Position numbers and translations under genes: made by a program. Below, piece by piece: positions 35,557 through 44,997 of a DNA stretch of 64,000 nucleotides. Positions within the stretch are counted from its first letter, which is position 1. Each line of letters starts with the position of its first letter. Under the pieces are notes generated by a model. It was not told the DNA's origin. It saw nothing but the letters and a program-made list of their open reading frames with translations, and made no database searches. This DNA comes from Lachnospiraceae bacterium 10-1 (lineage in GTDB: Bacteria; Bacillota; Clostridia; Lachnospirales; Lachnospiraceae), in NCBI GenBank assembly GCA_000403495.2, contig KE159818.1, positions 62,001 to 126,000 on the forward strand. The letters are read 5' to 3'.

Positions 35557-36508
35557 TTTCCTTGTTTTCCACTGGTTTACCTGCCATTTCCCGGATCACA
35601 TACTGGGGGGATCTATTCATTGAAATATACATTCTTCCCATATATTCTCCAACCAGCCCCATCATCAGCATCATCATTCCGCCGATAAATACCATTACAG
35701 ACATAAGAGCACTAAATCCGGTAACCAGTCCTGGGGGGTTAATAAATATTTTTTTAATGATAGTATAAATTCCATACAAGAATCCTGCCAATGCACAGAC
35801 TGCTCCGGTTACGGTTGCTATCCTTAATGGCTTGACGCTAAAAGCTGTAAATCCATTAAACCAAAGGGTGAAAAGTTTTCCTATAGTATAGCCGGAAGTC
35901 CCTTCTATCCGGTCCCGGTGCTCTACCTCAGCATTAACAATATTCTTTGTGCTGCGCAGAACCAGCCCAATTACATAAGGATAGGCATAGGTATATCTTT
36001 TCATCTCTTCTACTATAAATTTTCTGGCAGCAAAATAACTGGAAATATATAGTTCTTTGGGTTTTCCAAGCATCACCCGCGTCATTAGCTCATTTACATG
36101 GCTTCCCCAGTTCCTGAAACCGGAGTGATGCTTATGATTATACTTGGCATACACAACATCTGCACCCTGTTCTATTCTCTCAATCAGCTTGCCAGCCTCA
36201 TCTGCCGGCGTCTGCCCGTCATCATCTAAGCAGATCACAATATCTCCCTTTACATAATGGAAACCTGCCATAAGCGCACTGTGCTGCCCAAAGTTTTTTG
36301 CAAGATTAATTCCGGTGATATTGTCATTTTCTTTACACAGTCCCTTAATAATCTCAAAGGTATCATCAGGGGAACAGTCGTTGATTAATACCACCTCATA
36401 ATCATATGCATTTAATTTTTTCATCGTTCCCTTAATTTCATCAATTACACCCGGCAGCGTGTGTGCTGAGCGGTAGCAGGGAATTACAAAACTTACCAAT
36501 GTTTTCAC
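35540..36508 (-). CDS. GtrB/ArnC-like polyprenyl-phosphate sugar transferase (GT2)
   Basis: A 322-residue protein with an N-terminal GT2 domain (FVIPCYRSAHTL, ~7-18; LINDCSPDDTF; CLDDDGQTP, ~93-101) and two C-terminal membrane helices (~230-260, ~265-295), the layout of GtrB, ArnC and dolichol-phosphate-mannose synthases. These make undecaprenyl-phosphate-sugar donors for GT-C enzymes, several of which lie next to it. The start is GTG at 36508, with GGAGG 6 bases ahead. Confidence 0.85.
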   Translation of the reverse strand: MKTLVSFVIPCYRSAHTLPGVIDEIKGTMKKLNAYDYEVVLINDCSPDDTFEIIKGLCKENDNITGINLAKNFGQHSALMAGFHYVKGDIVICLDDDGQTPADEAGKLIERIEQGADVVYAKYNHKHHSGFRNWGSHVNELMTRVMLGKPKELYISSYFAARKFIVEEMKRYTYAYPYVIGLVLRSTKNIVNAEVEHRDRIEGTSGYTIGKLFTLWFNGFTAFSVKPLRIATVTGAVCALAGFLYGIYTIIKKIFINPPGLVTGFSALMSVMVFIGGMMMLMMGLVGEYMGRMYISMNRSPQYVIREMAGKPVENKENEKEK

Positions 36509-36564
36509 CCAAAACCTCCATTAATAATAACTCCTGTAAAGCCTGAATTTTTTCCTTCCTGCCT

Positions 36565-37107
36565 TCACAATTTTTGATTAATTACCGCCATATAAATTAC
36601 ATCTTTATAAGTCCCTTCAAGATATACTTCATCCTTTAAATAAGCTTCCTGAACAAATCCTGCCTTTTCATAACTTTTATAGGCCTGTTTATTATCGGCC
36701 AGCAGCCGGAGCATCAACTTATGAAGCCCTAACTGTTCAAACGCATAATGAATAATAATGCGGGCTGCCTGAGTTCCATATCCTTTCCCCAGGGCATCCT
36801 TTTCTCCTATAAAAATTCCATATTCCGCTTTTTTATGAACCCTGTCTATATCTCTAAGGTAAACACTTCCTATAGGATGTCCGCCTTTGGCAGATATGAT
36901 AAACTGAACCGCCTTTCCGGTATCTATCATGTTCTTTTTCCACTGTTGGTGGCCTTCTTTAGAAAAGGATTTTTGGTAAATAAAATTCCTGCGCACAAAA
37001 TCACTGTTCCGCCATCTTATAATATTTTCCGTATCCTCCTCATTCATCAGGCGGAGAGTAATATTCTCTCCCTCCAAAACCGGATTTTTTTCACTCATAT
37101 TTTCCAT
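36565..37107 (-). CDS. GNAT N-acetyltransferase, PseH/WecD-like candidate
   Basis: A ~180-residue GNAT protein. ITLRLMNEEDTENIIRWRNS (~15-34) is the RimJ/PseH-like start with the WRN block, and GKGYGTQAARIIIHYAF (~108-124) is the acetyl-CoA pyrophosphate loop. It ends with a typical NKQAYKSYEKAGF. In glycan loci these acetylate the 4-amino group of UDP- or dTDP-linked 4-amino sugars. It lies two genes from the WecE-type aminotransferase, so it may act on dTDP-Fuc4N (WecD role) or be the missing PseH of the pseudaminate path. AGGAG before the ATG at 37107 sets the start. Confidence 0.75.
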   Translation of the reverse strand: MENMSEKNPVLEGENITLRLMNEEDTENIIRWRNSDFVRRNFIYQKSFSKEGHQQWKKNMIDTGKAVQFIISAKGGHPIGSVYLRDIDRVHKKAEYGIFIGEKDALGKGYGTQAARIIIHYAFEQLGLHKLMLRLLADNKQAYKSYEKAGFVQEAYLKDEVYLEGTYKDVIYMAVINQKL

Positions 37108-37130
37108 AAGCACTCCTAAATGTCTGCCGG

Positions 37131-38942
37131 TTATAAGCTGCGCACTTCATATACCTCAAAAGCACCGGCCACCTTGTCCACCAAAGTAATTTTCACCGGC
37201 GTATCATGGCCTTCATAATAATCGGAAAGCCACTCCATGTCCTCACTTATTTTTCGTACAAAGTAAACATTGTTCTGATCTTTAAGAGCCTGCTCCATAT
37301 TCCCAATGCCAAAAGACTCCAGCTTTTTCCTCTGTATGGGGCTTTTACATGCCCATCCTCCCATAATATCATAATTATCCAGGGAATTATCAACATTTTC
37401 AAACATTTTTTCCGAATACTCCACTGTGGAATATACATCTATCAGATAAAAATTATCTGCATTTTGTTCCCTCGCAAAGTACTGATACAGCTCTATATAA
37501 GGCGCATTTATTTCTTCCCTTACCTTCTGCTGCATTCCTGTCAGCTTTATGCTTGAAGGCAGAATCACAACTGCCAGCACCCCAAATACTGCTGCCAAGA
37601 GAAATCCCGACAATCTTTTCGTTTTCCGGAACATAAGTATTTTCCAGTGGGTAAACGCCATAGCCGCTAAGATACAAAGTTCCATCAAATATAAGGAATG
37701 GGTAATCCGCTCCGGATCACGCCCCCGCATTAAAATATACATCCAAAGAAGCGTTCTGACTGCAAAAAGAAAAATCAGCTTCCATAAAACTTCCAATCCG
37801 TTTTTTACATATCCTTTTTTTCCTTCTTCCTGAGGAACGCCGCATTTTATCCTTCTGGGCAGTGCCAGTAAAAATACCGCAAAATATCCTGCAATCACCG
37901 CATAGTTCCATGGATAATCGCTTCCTGTATCTAATGGACCGTGGGTAAAACGATAAACATAAAATTTAAGACTTTCAGAAACTCTTTGCATAAAAGGATC
38001 TTGGGCACTTTTATGCATCCCTGCATATTCTGCAATCTGTCCAACTAATTTTTCGTCAATTTCCTCATCCATGCCGAAATTATAATTATCAAAGAGAATT
38101 TTTTCGCTGCCGCTTAATCCAATTTCCTCATAAAAATCCTGATTTTCCTCATAGGGCGGAATTTCCTGAAAATCATAAAGCTCTGTTCTGTTGTTGAAAA
38201 AAGTGGTAAATGTTTTCCATTCTTCAGAGCCATAGGCAATCATGTGTGTTGCTTGTCCTATCAATATTCCTGCCAGTATCAAGCCGATCACAGTAAGATA
38301 TTTTATCCCATGTTCTTTGGTAAATATCTTTTTTTCACTTCCCCATTTAGCCACACCAGCCACACAGATCATGGGAAGAACCAAAAGCAGCATTTCAGAA
38401 CGAATCAAATAAGCAGCAAATACCAGAAAGACTGCCGGAATATTTTTCTTAATAAATGCTCTGGCGGAAAGTGTAATATCTGTTGTGTAAAACATAAATG
38501 CGGCTGTGGCGCCTAACAGGGTACAGGTCACCGTATACTGGACAAAAATTAAATGCTCAAGAAATAATCCGCCAAAAAGCAAAACTTCCGTCAGGGCAAT
38601 AAAAATCTTTCCACAAAAGGTTTCCACAAATGAAAGGCTTCTTTGCAAAATCAGAAAAAGGCAGCCAAAGTGGCATGCACACAGAAAAATTCCATACCAG
38701 GGGAGGCTTCCGGCAATCCTGTATAACAAACTGATCCCTGCACTGACAAGCCACAGCATCTGAATATTATGACCTTCCGGTGTTCCGGTGTAGGCTCCTG
38801 CCAAAATATCCTTCATCAGCACATCATCATTTAAATCATAATAATAGTCAAAATTAATTCCTGCGAAAATCCCCAATAAAGCCACAGTCAAAAGCGCAAT
38901 TATCCAGTTTTCGTTTTTTTTAAGGATACTTTTAAATTCCAT
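37131..38942 (-). CDS. Polytopic membrane protein, possible GT-C-type enzyme
   Basis: A 603-residue protein with ~11-12 hydrophobic segments in the first ~460 residues and a ~130-residue soluble C-terminal part. The first extracytoplasmic loop has acid clusters (FDYYYDLNDDVLMKDI, ~31-46), like the catalytic acids of GT-C glycosyltransferases. I do not recognise a named family. Its start overlaps the WecE-type stop by 11 bases, so translation is coupled. It may be a glycosyltransferase or another envelope glycan-modifying protein. Confidence 0.55.
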   Translation of the reverse strand: MEFKSILKKNENWIIALLTVALLGIFAGINFDYYYDLNDDVLMKDILAGAYTGTPEGHNIQMLWLVSAGISLLYRIAGSLPWYGIFLCACHFGCLFLILQRSLSFVETFCGKIFIALTEVLLFGGLFLEHLIFVQYTVTCTLLGATAAFMFYTTDITLSARAFIKKNIPAVFLVFAAYLIRSEMLLLVLPMICVAGVAKWGSEKKIFTKEHGIKYLTVIGLILAGILIGQATHMIAYGSEEWKTFTTFFNNRTELYDFQEIPPYEENQDFYEEIGLSGSEKILFDNYNFGMDEEIDEKLVGQIAEYAGMHKSAQDPFMQRVSESLKFYVYRFTHGPLDTGSDYPWNYAVIAGYFAVFLLALPRRIKCGVPQEEGKKGYVKNGLEVLWKLIFLFAVRTLLWMYILMRGRDPERITHSLYLMELCILAAMAFTHWKILMFRKTKRLSGFLLAAVFGVLAVVILPSSIKLTGMQQKVREEINAPYIELYQYFAREQNADNFYLIDVYSTVEYSEKMFENVDNSLDNYDIMGGWACKSPIQRKKLESFGIGNMEQALKDQNNVYFVRKISEDMEWLSDYYEGHDTPVKITLVDKVAGAFEVYEVRSL

Positions 38943-40062
38943 AAAATTCCTTTACTTTTCCTGCAATATACTCTGTTTGTTCTTCCGTAAGCTGATAAAA
39001 CATCGGCAGACGCAAAAGCCGCTCACTTTCCTTTGTGGTATATTTGTCCTCTCCATGAAACCGGCCGAATTTTATTCCCGCCGGTGCGGAATGCAGAGGA
39101 ACATAGTGAAACACAGCAAGAATGTCATTTTTCTTAAGAAAATCTATCAGCCGGCTTCTCTCCTCCAAATCCTTTGTCTTAAAATAAAACATATGTGCAT
39201 TGTGTACACAGCCATCCGGCACATATGGAAGCTCTATCTTTCCTGTCTTGGCAAGGGGTGTTAAAAGTTCATAGTACTGACTCCACCTGGCAAGACGAGA
39301 ATGATTAATCTCATCTGCCGCATCAAACTGAGCGGAAAGATATGCCGCATTGATCTCACTGGGAAGATAAGAAGATCCGAAATTCATCCAGCGGTACTTG
39401 TCCACCTGGCCCCTGAAATATTTACTTCTGTCAGTTCCTTTTTCTCTTAATATCTCCGCATCTTCAATGTACTTAGAATCACGGATTAAAAGGGCACCAC
39501 CCTCGCCCATACTGAAATTCTTAGTCTCATGAAAGCTGTAGCATCCAAAATCACCAATGGTTCCCAGCGGCCTGCCTTTATAAGTGCACATAATTGCCTG
39601 TGCGGCGTCCTCCACCACCATAAGGTGATGTCTGTCTGCAATTTCCATAATTTTATCCATCTCACAAGCCACGCCTGCATAGTGTACCACAAAGATTGCC
39701 TTTGTTTTTTCCGTAACCGCATCCTCAATCAGATTTTCATCAAGATTCATAGTGTCCGGTCTGATATCAACAAACACTGCTTTTGCCCCTCTTAGCACAA
39801 ACGCATCGGCGGTAGATACAAATGTATAAGAAGGAAGAATTACCTCATCCCCCTCCTTCAAATCACACAAAAGCGCCGCCATTTCAAGTGCATGGGTGCA
39901 GGAGGTGGTGAGAAGGCATTTTGTCGTGCCGGTGGTTCTCTCCAGATATTCACTGCACTTTTTGGTAAATTCTCCGTCCCCGCAGATATGCATGTTTTCT
40001 ATTGCTTTTTCTACATTTTTTATTTCTCCTCCTACGTAAGGAGGTACATTAAATCTGATCAT
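38932..40062 (-). CDS. wecE: WecE/RffA-type dTDP-4-keto-6-deoxyglucose aminotransferase
   Basis: A ~376-residue DegT family enzyme very like WecE: SYTFVSTADAFVLRGAKAVFVDIRPDTMN (~78-106), HYAGVACEMD (~126-135), EDAAQ, SFHETKNFSMGEGGALL (~176-192, PLP lysine in ETKN), REKGTDRS and FRGQVDKYRWMNFGSSYLPSE. WecE makes dTDP-4-amino-4,6-dideoxy-D-galactose (Fuc4N). The dTDP-glucose genes rmlA and rmlB are not in the window. The product could be acetylated by the GNAT at 36565-37107 or formylated by 19818-20801. GAAAGGTG before the ATG at 40062 sets the start. Confidence 0.85.
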   Translation of the reverse strand: MIRFNVPPYVGGEIKNVEKAIENMHICGDGEFTKKCSEYLERTTGTTKCLLTTSCTHALEMAALLCDLKEGDEVILPSYTFVSTADAFVLRGAKAVFVDIRPDTMNLDENLIEDAVTEKTKAIFVVHYAGVACEMDKIMEIADRHHLMVVEDAAQAIMCTYKGRPLGTIGDFGCYSFHETKNFSMGEGGALLIRDSKYIEDAEILREKGTDRSKYFRGQVDKYRWMNFGSSYLPSEINAAYLSAQFDAADEINHSRLARWSQYYELLTPLAKTGKIELPYVPDGCVHNAHMFYFKTKDLEERSRLIDFLKKNDILAVFHYVPLHSAPAGIKFGRFHGEDKYTTKESERLLRLPMFYQLTEEQTEYIAGKVKEFYGI

Positions 40063-40083
40063 ATGATCCCACACCTTTCACTA

Positions 40084-41901
40084 TCATTGGTAAATTACAA
40101 AAGCCTCATTGGCAAATACCTGCTCATAAGCGCCTTTTTGCATAAAGTTCCAAATGGCCTTTAATTTTTCATCTCTATCATAACTTTCCTTATCCACTCC
40201 CCACCACTGCATATGCGTCTCATCTCCTGAAAGGTAAGATGCAATCTGCGGCGTAAATATCACCAAAGGTCTGGCAGAAATTTCCTCCAGTTCTTGCGTA
40301 AGCCGGCTTACCGGATAGGTATTTAAATCCGCCCATGTAGTGTCAATTGCCGGCGGCTTATCAAGATAATAAGAAATCCCCGGAATATTTCCGTAGAGAA
40401 TCAGTTCTTTCCCTGCATACTGAGCACTATTTTCCGTCATGAAAATGGAAATTTCCTCTAAAGTTTCCGAATTCAGTTCACTGGTATACATTCCCTTCAG
40501 TACATGGTTTTCTGTGACTTTGTAAATTCGCTCTTCTCCCATTTCTCCATCACGAAATACATAAAAGCATCCTATCCCCACCGTCTGAATAAAAAAAGCA
40601 ATCAATATGCCGGACATCATTGCCTTTACAGGAAACAAAGGCACTTTTTCCGTAATATCCATATAAGTCCTGCCCCATCTTGCCAGGCGGTAGACCATCC
40701 AGAAAACAATAGGGGTAATAAAAAACAAATTATTTAAAACCGGCCAGATATGATTATTGCTCCCAAGCGGTCCGATCAAAATAAGGACAAGTCCGATGCA
40801 GCCAATCAACCGCCATTCATCATCCAGCATTCTGGTAAAAAGCATCCAGGTTAATTCCGCCAATGCCAAAAGGAGAAATACCGCCCCCCACTGCAAGGCT
40901 GATTCTTTCTGATAATATCTGAAATTATACATTCCCCATTTTCCAAGCACCCAGAACAAAACAGGAATGCATACACAATAAATCACTTTCCTTATCTTTA
41001 AAAACCGCTGCCCGTTTATCACCAAAAAAGGAATCCCCGGCAGTACGCACAAAATCATATAAAGCATCCATTGGAATCCACGAAAATACGCATCAAAAAT
41101 TGTCAGAAGCATTTCCCCTAATGTATAATCGGAGGCACTGCCTGCCATTCCAAAAACGCCTGCTATCATTTCTCCAAAAGTTTCTGTCCCATAAGAGATG
41201 GACAAAATGCCAATCATTACAAGAAACGCTGCCAGATAACCGGCCGCACATAGCCCTGTTTCCCTTGCTATCGTTTTTAAATCCTTCCTTTTCAACGCCC
41301 CATAATACCAAACTGCCACAATCAATGCTATCTCTAATATGTTATTGGGAAAGCGCACAAACCCATTCAGTCCTAAAAGGATTCCTGCAAGGAAAAGGCA
41401 GGGCGGACGGCATCCTGCAAGGCCGCGGAACAATAAAACCGCTCCTGCCAAAAGCAGCAGGTAAGTAAGATAATTATACAAAATCACCGTAGGGCACCAG
41501 GAAAAACCAATGGCAGCAATTTCCCCCAAAAATGCCAGCCAGGGAGGCATTTTTGTTTTAAAAAAACGGTACCCCAGCAAAGCAAGAAGGCTTACTGCCA
41601 GGGAGGTGTAAATTTTCATTCCCAGCATAGTATGCCCCATTGGAAGCTTTGTCAGCCAAAAACCGGTTACATTTGAAAGATAAGTAAGAAATGTCCACAC
41701 ACCGCCTGTCTCACCAAAAAAGCGGTAGTTTCCAAGGCTGTAGCCTGTATCTGTCAGATCAATCCCCTGATCAGCCTTCAGCAATGGAAAAATCAGAAGT
41801 ATAAGCGGAAACAAAAGATCAGCCGCCAGCCTGCCAGCTTTCTGAAAGCTTTCTGTTTCAACCACTGTCCTTACTTTTGTATAAAAACGGCCTGTGCTCA
41901 T
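40084..41901 (-). CDS. Polytopic membrane protein with GT-C-like first loop
   Basis: A 605-residue protein with ~12 membrane segments across residues ~25-460 and a ~140-residue soluble C-terminal domain. The first loop reads KADQGIDLTDTGYSLGNY (~43-60), an acid-rich DxxDTGY motif like the catalytic acid of GT-C enzymes; I have seen this layout in Lachnospiraceae envelope loci but know no proven function. It starts one base after the acyltransferase stop, so it belongs to the promoter-proximal part of the operon. Confidence 0.55.
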   Translation of the reverse strand: MSTGRFYTKVRTVVETESFQKAGRLAADLLFPLILLIFPLLKADQGIDLTDTGYSLGNYRFFGETGGVWTFLTYLSNVTGFWLTKLPMGHTMLGMKIYTSLAVSLLALLGYRFFKTKMPPWLAFLGEIAAIGFSWCPTVILYNYLTYLLLLAGAVLLFRGLAGCRPPCLFLAGILLGLNGFVRFPNNILEIALIVAVWYYGALKRKDLKTIARETGLCAAGYLAAFLVMIGILSISYGTETFGEMIAGVFGMAGSASDYTLGEMLLTIFDAYFRGFQWMLYMILCVLPGIPFLVINGQRFLKIRKVIYCVCIPVLFWVLGKWGMYNFRYYQKESALQWGAVFLLLALAELTWMLFTRMLDDEWRLIGCIGLVLILIGPLGSNNHIWPVLNNLFFITPIVFWMVYRLARWGRTYMDITEKVPLFPVKAMMSGILIAFFIQTVGIGCFYVFRDGEMGEERIYKVTENHVLKGMYTSELNSETLEEISIFMTENSAQYAGKELILYGNIPGISYYLDKPPAIDTTWADLNTYPVSRLTQELEEISARPLVIFTPQIASYLSGDETHMQWWGVDKESYDRDEKLKAIWNFMQKGAYEQVFANEAFVIYQ

Positions 41902-41902
41902 C

Positions 41903-43027
41903 CTATGTTCTCCCTTCTTCGTCCAGTTTCTTTAATTTTTGCCCTATTGGGGTTTTCCTAAGAACATTTGCTGCTACCGCGAACAACATGCTTCTCATAA
42001 AGTCTATGAATATCCCTGCCCCGAAAAGAATAAAAAGGCAGAAAAACAATTCTGCAAAGAAATAAAGCAGTCCCTGGTTTCTGCCGGGATTGACTATTCT
42101 GCCAAGAAACTCATACCAAATGCGGCGCAAATCAATATGTTCATGTAAAAGATAAATACCAAAACTTAGTGTTCCCAATTTTCGTATGATCTGCGCCATA
42201 CGTCCTTCTTTTATTTTGATTTGAAGAAAACCGTAAAACAAGCCAATTGTACCTGTAAAACACAAAATAAAATTGTAATGAAAAGGAACCGTAAAATAAT
42301 ATGCAAAACTGCTGCTTTTCTGGCAGACTACCCATAAAAGAAGCTGTATTAAAAAACTGGCCGTTGCACTTAATGCATAAACCATCCAGCCCTTTTTTTC
42401 AAAAAACTTTGATCCATAAAGGCTAAAGTATGCCGCAGCAAGATACACACAGATAAACCATGCAAAATCATACCCATATTTATCAACCACAAATTCTATA
42501 GGACTGATGCTCTTTATAAAGCTAAACAGGATAAGCAGACCTCCTAATGTAATCTCCAGTCTCCTTTTTGACATATTTTTTACTGCTGTTCCCAGCACCG
42601 GCGTCAATAAGTACAGCATAAAATAAGCAGTTGCAAACCAATAATGCTCCGTTTCTATAGGAAAAAAGTAGGATACAAGACCATAAATATTTAATCTTCC
42701 ATCCGCATACCCAAGCGTCGGCATCCCTAAAGCAAGAAGCACCAGAAAAATCAGGATAGAATAAAACCAGATCTGGCAAAGAAGCGCCACCGCCCTGCCT
42801 GGCTTAAAGCAGCTTTTTACCCCAAAATAACCGCTGATAAACACATAAGTATTTACAGCCACAAGGCAGAAAGCCTCTATCAATGTTCCAATAATTCTCA
42901 CACTGCTTAAAGAGCTCCCCACTTCCATAAGGCTGCCTGAATAATACAAAAAGTGCATCACAACCACCATGATCATTGCAAGAATTCTCAGCAGTTCAAT
43001 ATTTGTCATGCGCCTGTTTTTCTCCAT
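41903..43027 (-). CDS. Acyltransferase 3 family membrane protein (OafA/NolL-like)
   Basis: A 374-residue protein with ~10 membrane segments. ELLRILAMIMVVVMHF (~11-26) carries the conserved R-x10-H signature of acyltransferase 3, and FSGYFG-like VFISGYFGVK (~62-71) follows. These enzymes add acetyl or other acyl groups to glycan hydroxyls across the membrane. The C-terminal ~20 residues are charged and cytosolic. It follows the ABC flippase by 32 bases. Confidence 0.85.
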   Translation of the reverse strand: MEKNRRMTNIELLRILAMIMVVVMHFLYYSGSLMEVGSSLSSVRIIGTLIEAFCLVAVNTYVFISGYFGVKSCFKPGRAVALLCQIWFYSILIFLVLLALGMPTLGYADGRLNIYGLVSYFFPIETEHYWFATAYFMLYLLTPVLGTAVKNMSKRRLEITLGGLLILFSFIKSISPIEFVVDKYGYDFAWFICVYLAAAYFSLYGSKFFEKKGWMVYALSATASFLIQLLLWVVCQKSSSFAYYFTVPFHYNFILCFTGTIGLFYGFLQIKIKEGRMAQIIRKLGTLSFGIYLLHEHIDLRRIWYEFLGRIVNPGRNQGLLYFFAELFFCLFILFGAGIFIDFMRSMLFAVAANVLRKTPIGQKLKKLDEEGRT

Positions 43028-43059
43028 GACACAGCCTTCCTTTCCCTTGTTTTCAAATC

Positions 43060-44817
43060 TTACCGTTCTCTGGATATCTTACCCTCCTCCACCCTGTAAA
43101 CCATATCACATTTTTCAATAGTCTGAAGTCTGTGTGCAATAATAATAAGCGTTTTTTTGCCATGAAGCCGGTTAATGGAATCCATAATCGCCGCCTCGGT
43201 TTCGTTGTCCAGTGCCGATGTTGCCTCATCCAGCACCAGCACCTCGGGATCTTCAAACAATGCTCTTGCAATCCCGATTCTCTGCCTCTGCCCACCTGAA
43301 ATACGAATGCCTCTTTCCCCAATACTTGTATCAAGTCCTTCCGGCAGTCCCTTTACAAATTCATCAAGCTGCGCCTCTTCAAGGGCACGCCAAACCTTAT
43401 TATCATCAATTTCTTCCTCTGCACAGCCGAAAGCCACATTTTTACGGATAGACGAATCTATCATAAAAATCGTCTGGGGAATATAACCGATATTTTTCAG
43501 CCAGGACTGATAATGCTTCCTGACCTCCACCCCATCTGCCAGAATCTGCCCGCTTTGGAGCCTTAATAATCCAAGGAGAATATCCACAATTGTAGTCTTT
43601 CCCGCACCGGAAGTTCCCACAATCCCTACTGCCTGTCCAATAGGAATTTCCATATCTGCATGATCAAAAATCAGAGTTTCCGTATTAGGATATTTATAAA
43701 CAATATCCTTAAGCACAATTTTATCCTTAATTTCCAGTTTTTCAACTTCTATTTTCTTTTTGTAAGCTTCTTCGTCATAATTAATTGTCTCGTCCCGTAT
43801 TTCCTCCTGCAGGTTATCGCTGACGCCCATAAAGAAGGGCTCAAAATAAGAAATGGAAGTAAGGTAATTATTAATTCTGTTTGCACAGGGAATAAGCCGC
43901 ATAGCAGCCACCGCAAGAAGGGATATCTGAGGCATAATATCATTCACCGATGCACCGCTTAAAAGACTGATCATCAAATACAGAATCATGCCTGCAATAG
44001 CAATGGTTTCAATCAAAAGTCTGGGAGTTGCATTAAATAAATTATATCTCTGCACTGCATTCACATAGCCTGCACCGCACTTGGCATACTCATTGATAAA
44101 ATAATTTTCCTTATTGGCAATCTTAATTTCCTTAATTCCCATAACAGACTGGTCAATCCACTTATACAATCCACTGTAATAATCCTGATTTTCTTCTCCG
44201 GCCTTGCGCATAATCGGTTTTAAAATGCACTTGATCACCAACAGCACTATGATCAAAAGAGATGCTACCGTAATGGTCATCCATATATCCGTCACAAGGC
44301 TGACTATCACAAGGCTCACAAACACGATCAATTCGCTGGTTAATTGCAGCAGTGACAAGATAAGGCCATACATATTATTTACATCAGAAGTAATGCTTCT
44401 TTGAATCACGGAAGTATCTGCATTTAAATAATATTCATAAGGACGCTGCATAAAATTAATCATCATTCTTCTTGATGTGGCAAACTGATTGGTATAGACA
44501 AACTTAAGCTGTACCTTCTGCTGAAAAAACAGGAAAATGTTTTTCAGTGCAAAAATGCCAATCAGCCCCGACATAACCACAATCATCAGCCCTTTTGTAT
44601 CACTGTATGCAATTTGAAAAGTATCGCAAAATATCTGCAGATACCAGCTTTTTTCCACTGCATTTTCTTCCATTACCACCTTCACCACAGGATAAATCAT
44701 GGATACCCCCAGGGTTTCTAATATGGCGCCAATCAGCATAAGGAAAATAAGCACAATCATCTTCCTTTTCTGCTTTTTGTCCAGTAATATCATCAATTTC
44801 TTAAATATTTTTTTCAT
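43060..44817 (-). CDS. PglK-like ABC flippase (second copy)
   Basis: A 585-residue half-transporter paralogous to 3530-5305: hydrophobic segments over ~20-310, Walker A GTSGAGKTT (~401-409), LSGGQ-type ISGGQRQRIGIARALF (~505-520), Walker B VLVLDEATSALD and IIIAHRLQT. It probably flips a lipid-linked glycan to the outer face, as PglK does. It is the first gene of the long minus-strand operon, with a promoter-like element at 44861-44890. No Wzx-type flippase is in the window, so these two ABC proteins probably take that role. Confidence 0.85.
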   Translation of the reverse strand: MKKIFKKLMILLDKKQKRKMIVLIFLMLIGAILETLGVSMIYPVVKVVMEENAVEKSWYLQIFCDTFQIAYSDTKGLMIVVMSGLIGIFALKNIFLFFQQKVQLKFVYTNQFATSRRMMINFMQRPYEYYLNADTSVIQRSITSDVNNMYGLILSLLQLTSELIVFVSLVIVSLVTDIWMTITVASLLIIVLLVIKCILKPIMRKAGEENQDYYSGLYKWIDQSVMGIKEIKIANKENYFINEYAKCGAGYVNAVQRYNLFNATPRLLIETIAIAGMILYLMISLLSGASVNDIMPQISLLAVAAMRLIPCANRINNYLTSISYFEPFFMGVSDNLQEEIRDETINYDEEAYKKKIEVEKLEIKDKIVLKDIVYKYPNTETLIFDHADMEIPIGQAVGIVGTSGAGKTTIVDILLGLLRLQSGQILADGVEVRKHYQSWLKNIGYIPQTIFMIDSSIRKNVAFGCAEEEIDDNKVWRALEEAQLDEFVKGLPEGLDTSIGERGIRISGGQRQRIGIARALFEDPEVLVLDEATSALDNETEAAIMDSINRLHGKKTLIIIAHRLQTIEKCDMVYRVEEGKISRER

Positions 44818-44860
44818 TTAAATTTTCCAATTCTTTCATTTACTTAAAAAATATCATTAT

Positions 44861-44890
44861 ATTTTATCACAGGAGCAGTAAACACGTCAA
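44861..44890 (-). promoter_or_regulatory. Promoter of the long minus-strand glycan operon
   Basis: On the minus strand TTGACG (44890-44885), an 18-base spacer and TAAAAT (44866-44861) precede the ABC gene at 44817. A TATAAT at 44861-44856 would need a 23-base spacer and is less likely. It faces away from the plus-strand promoter at 44925-44953. Confidence 0.5.
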
Positions 44891-44924
44891 ATTTTACCAA
44901 CTTCCCCTCTTCAAATTTCTTCAC

Positions 44925-44953
44925 TTTCTTATACATTTATAGTGTGCTATAAT
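44925..44953 (+). promoter_or_regulatory. Promoter of the nonulosonate (pse) operon
   Basis: An extended minus-10, TGCTATAAT (TATAAT at 44948-44953), with a weak minus-35 (TTTCTT, 44925-44930, 17-base spacer). The start codon at 44998 follows with GGAGG 6 bases ahead. An extended minus-10 can make up for a poor minus-35. Confidence 0.6.
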
Positions 44954-44997
44954 AGCCGCAAAGAGTTTAAATAATGTAAAACTTACGGAGGCTTAAA

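Noticed and set aside
44856-44861. TATAAT as the minus-10 for the long minus-strand operon
   Set aside because: It would need a 23-base spacer from TTGACG; TAAAAT with an 18-base spacer was preferred.
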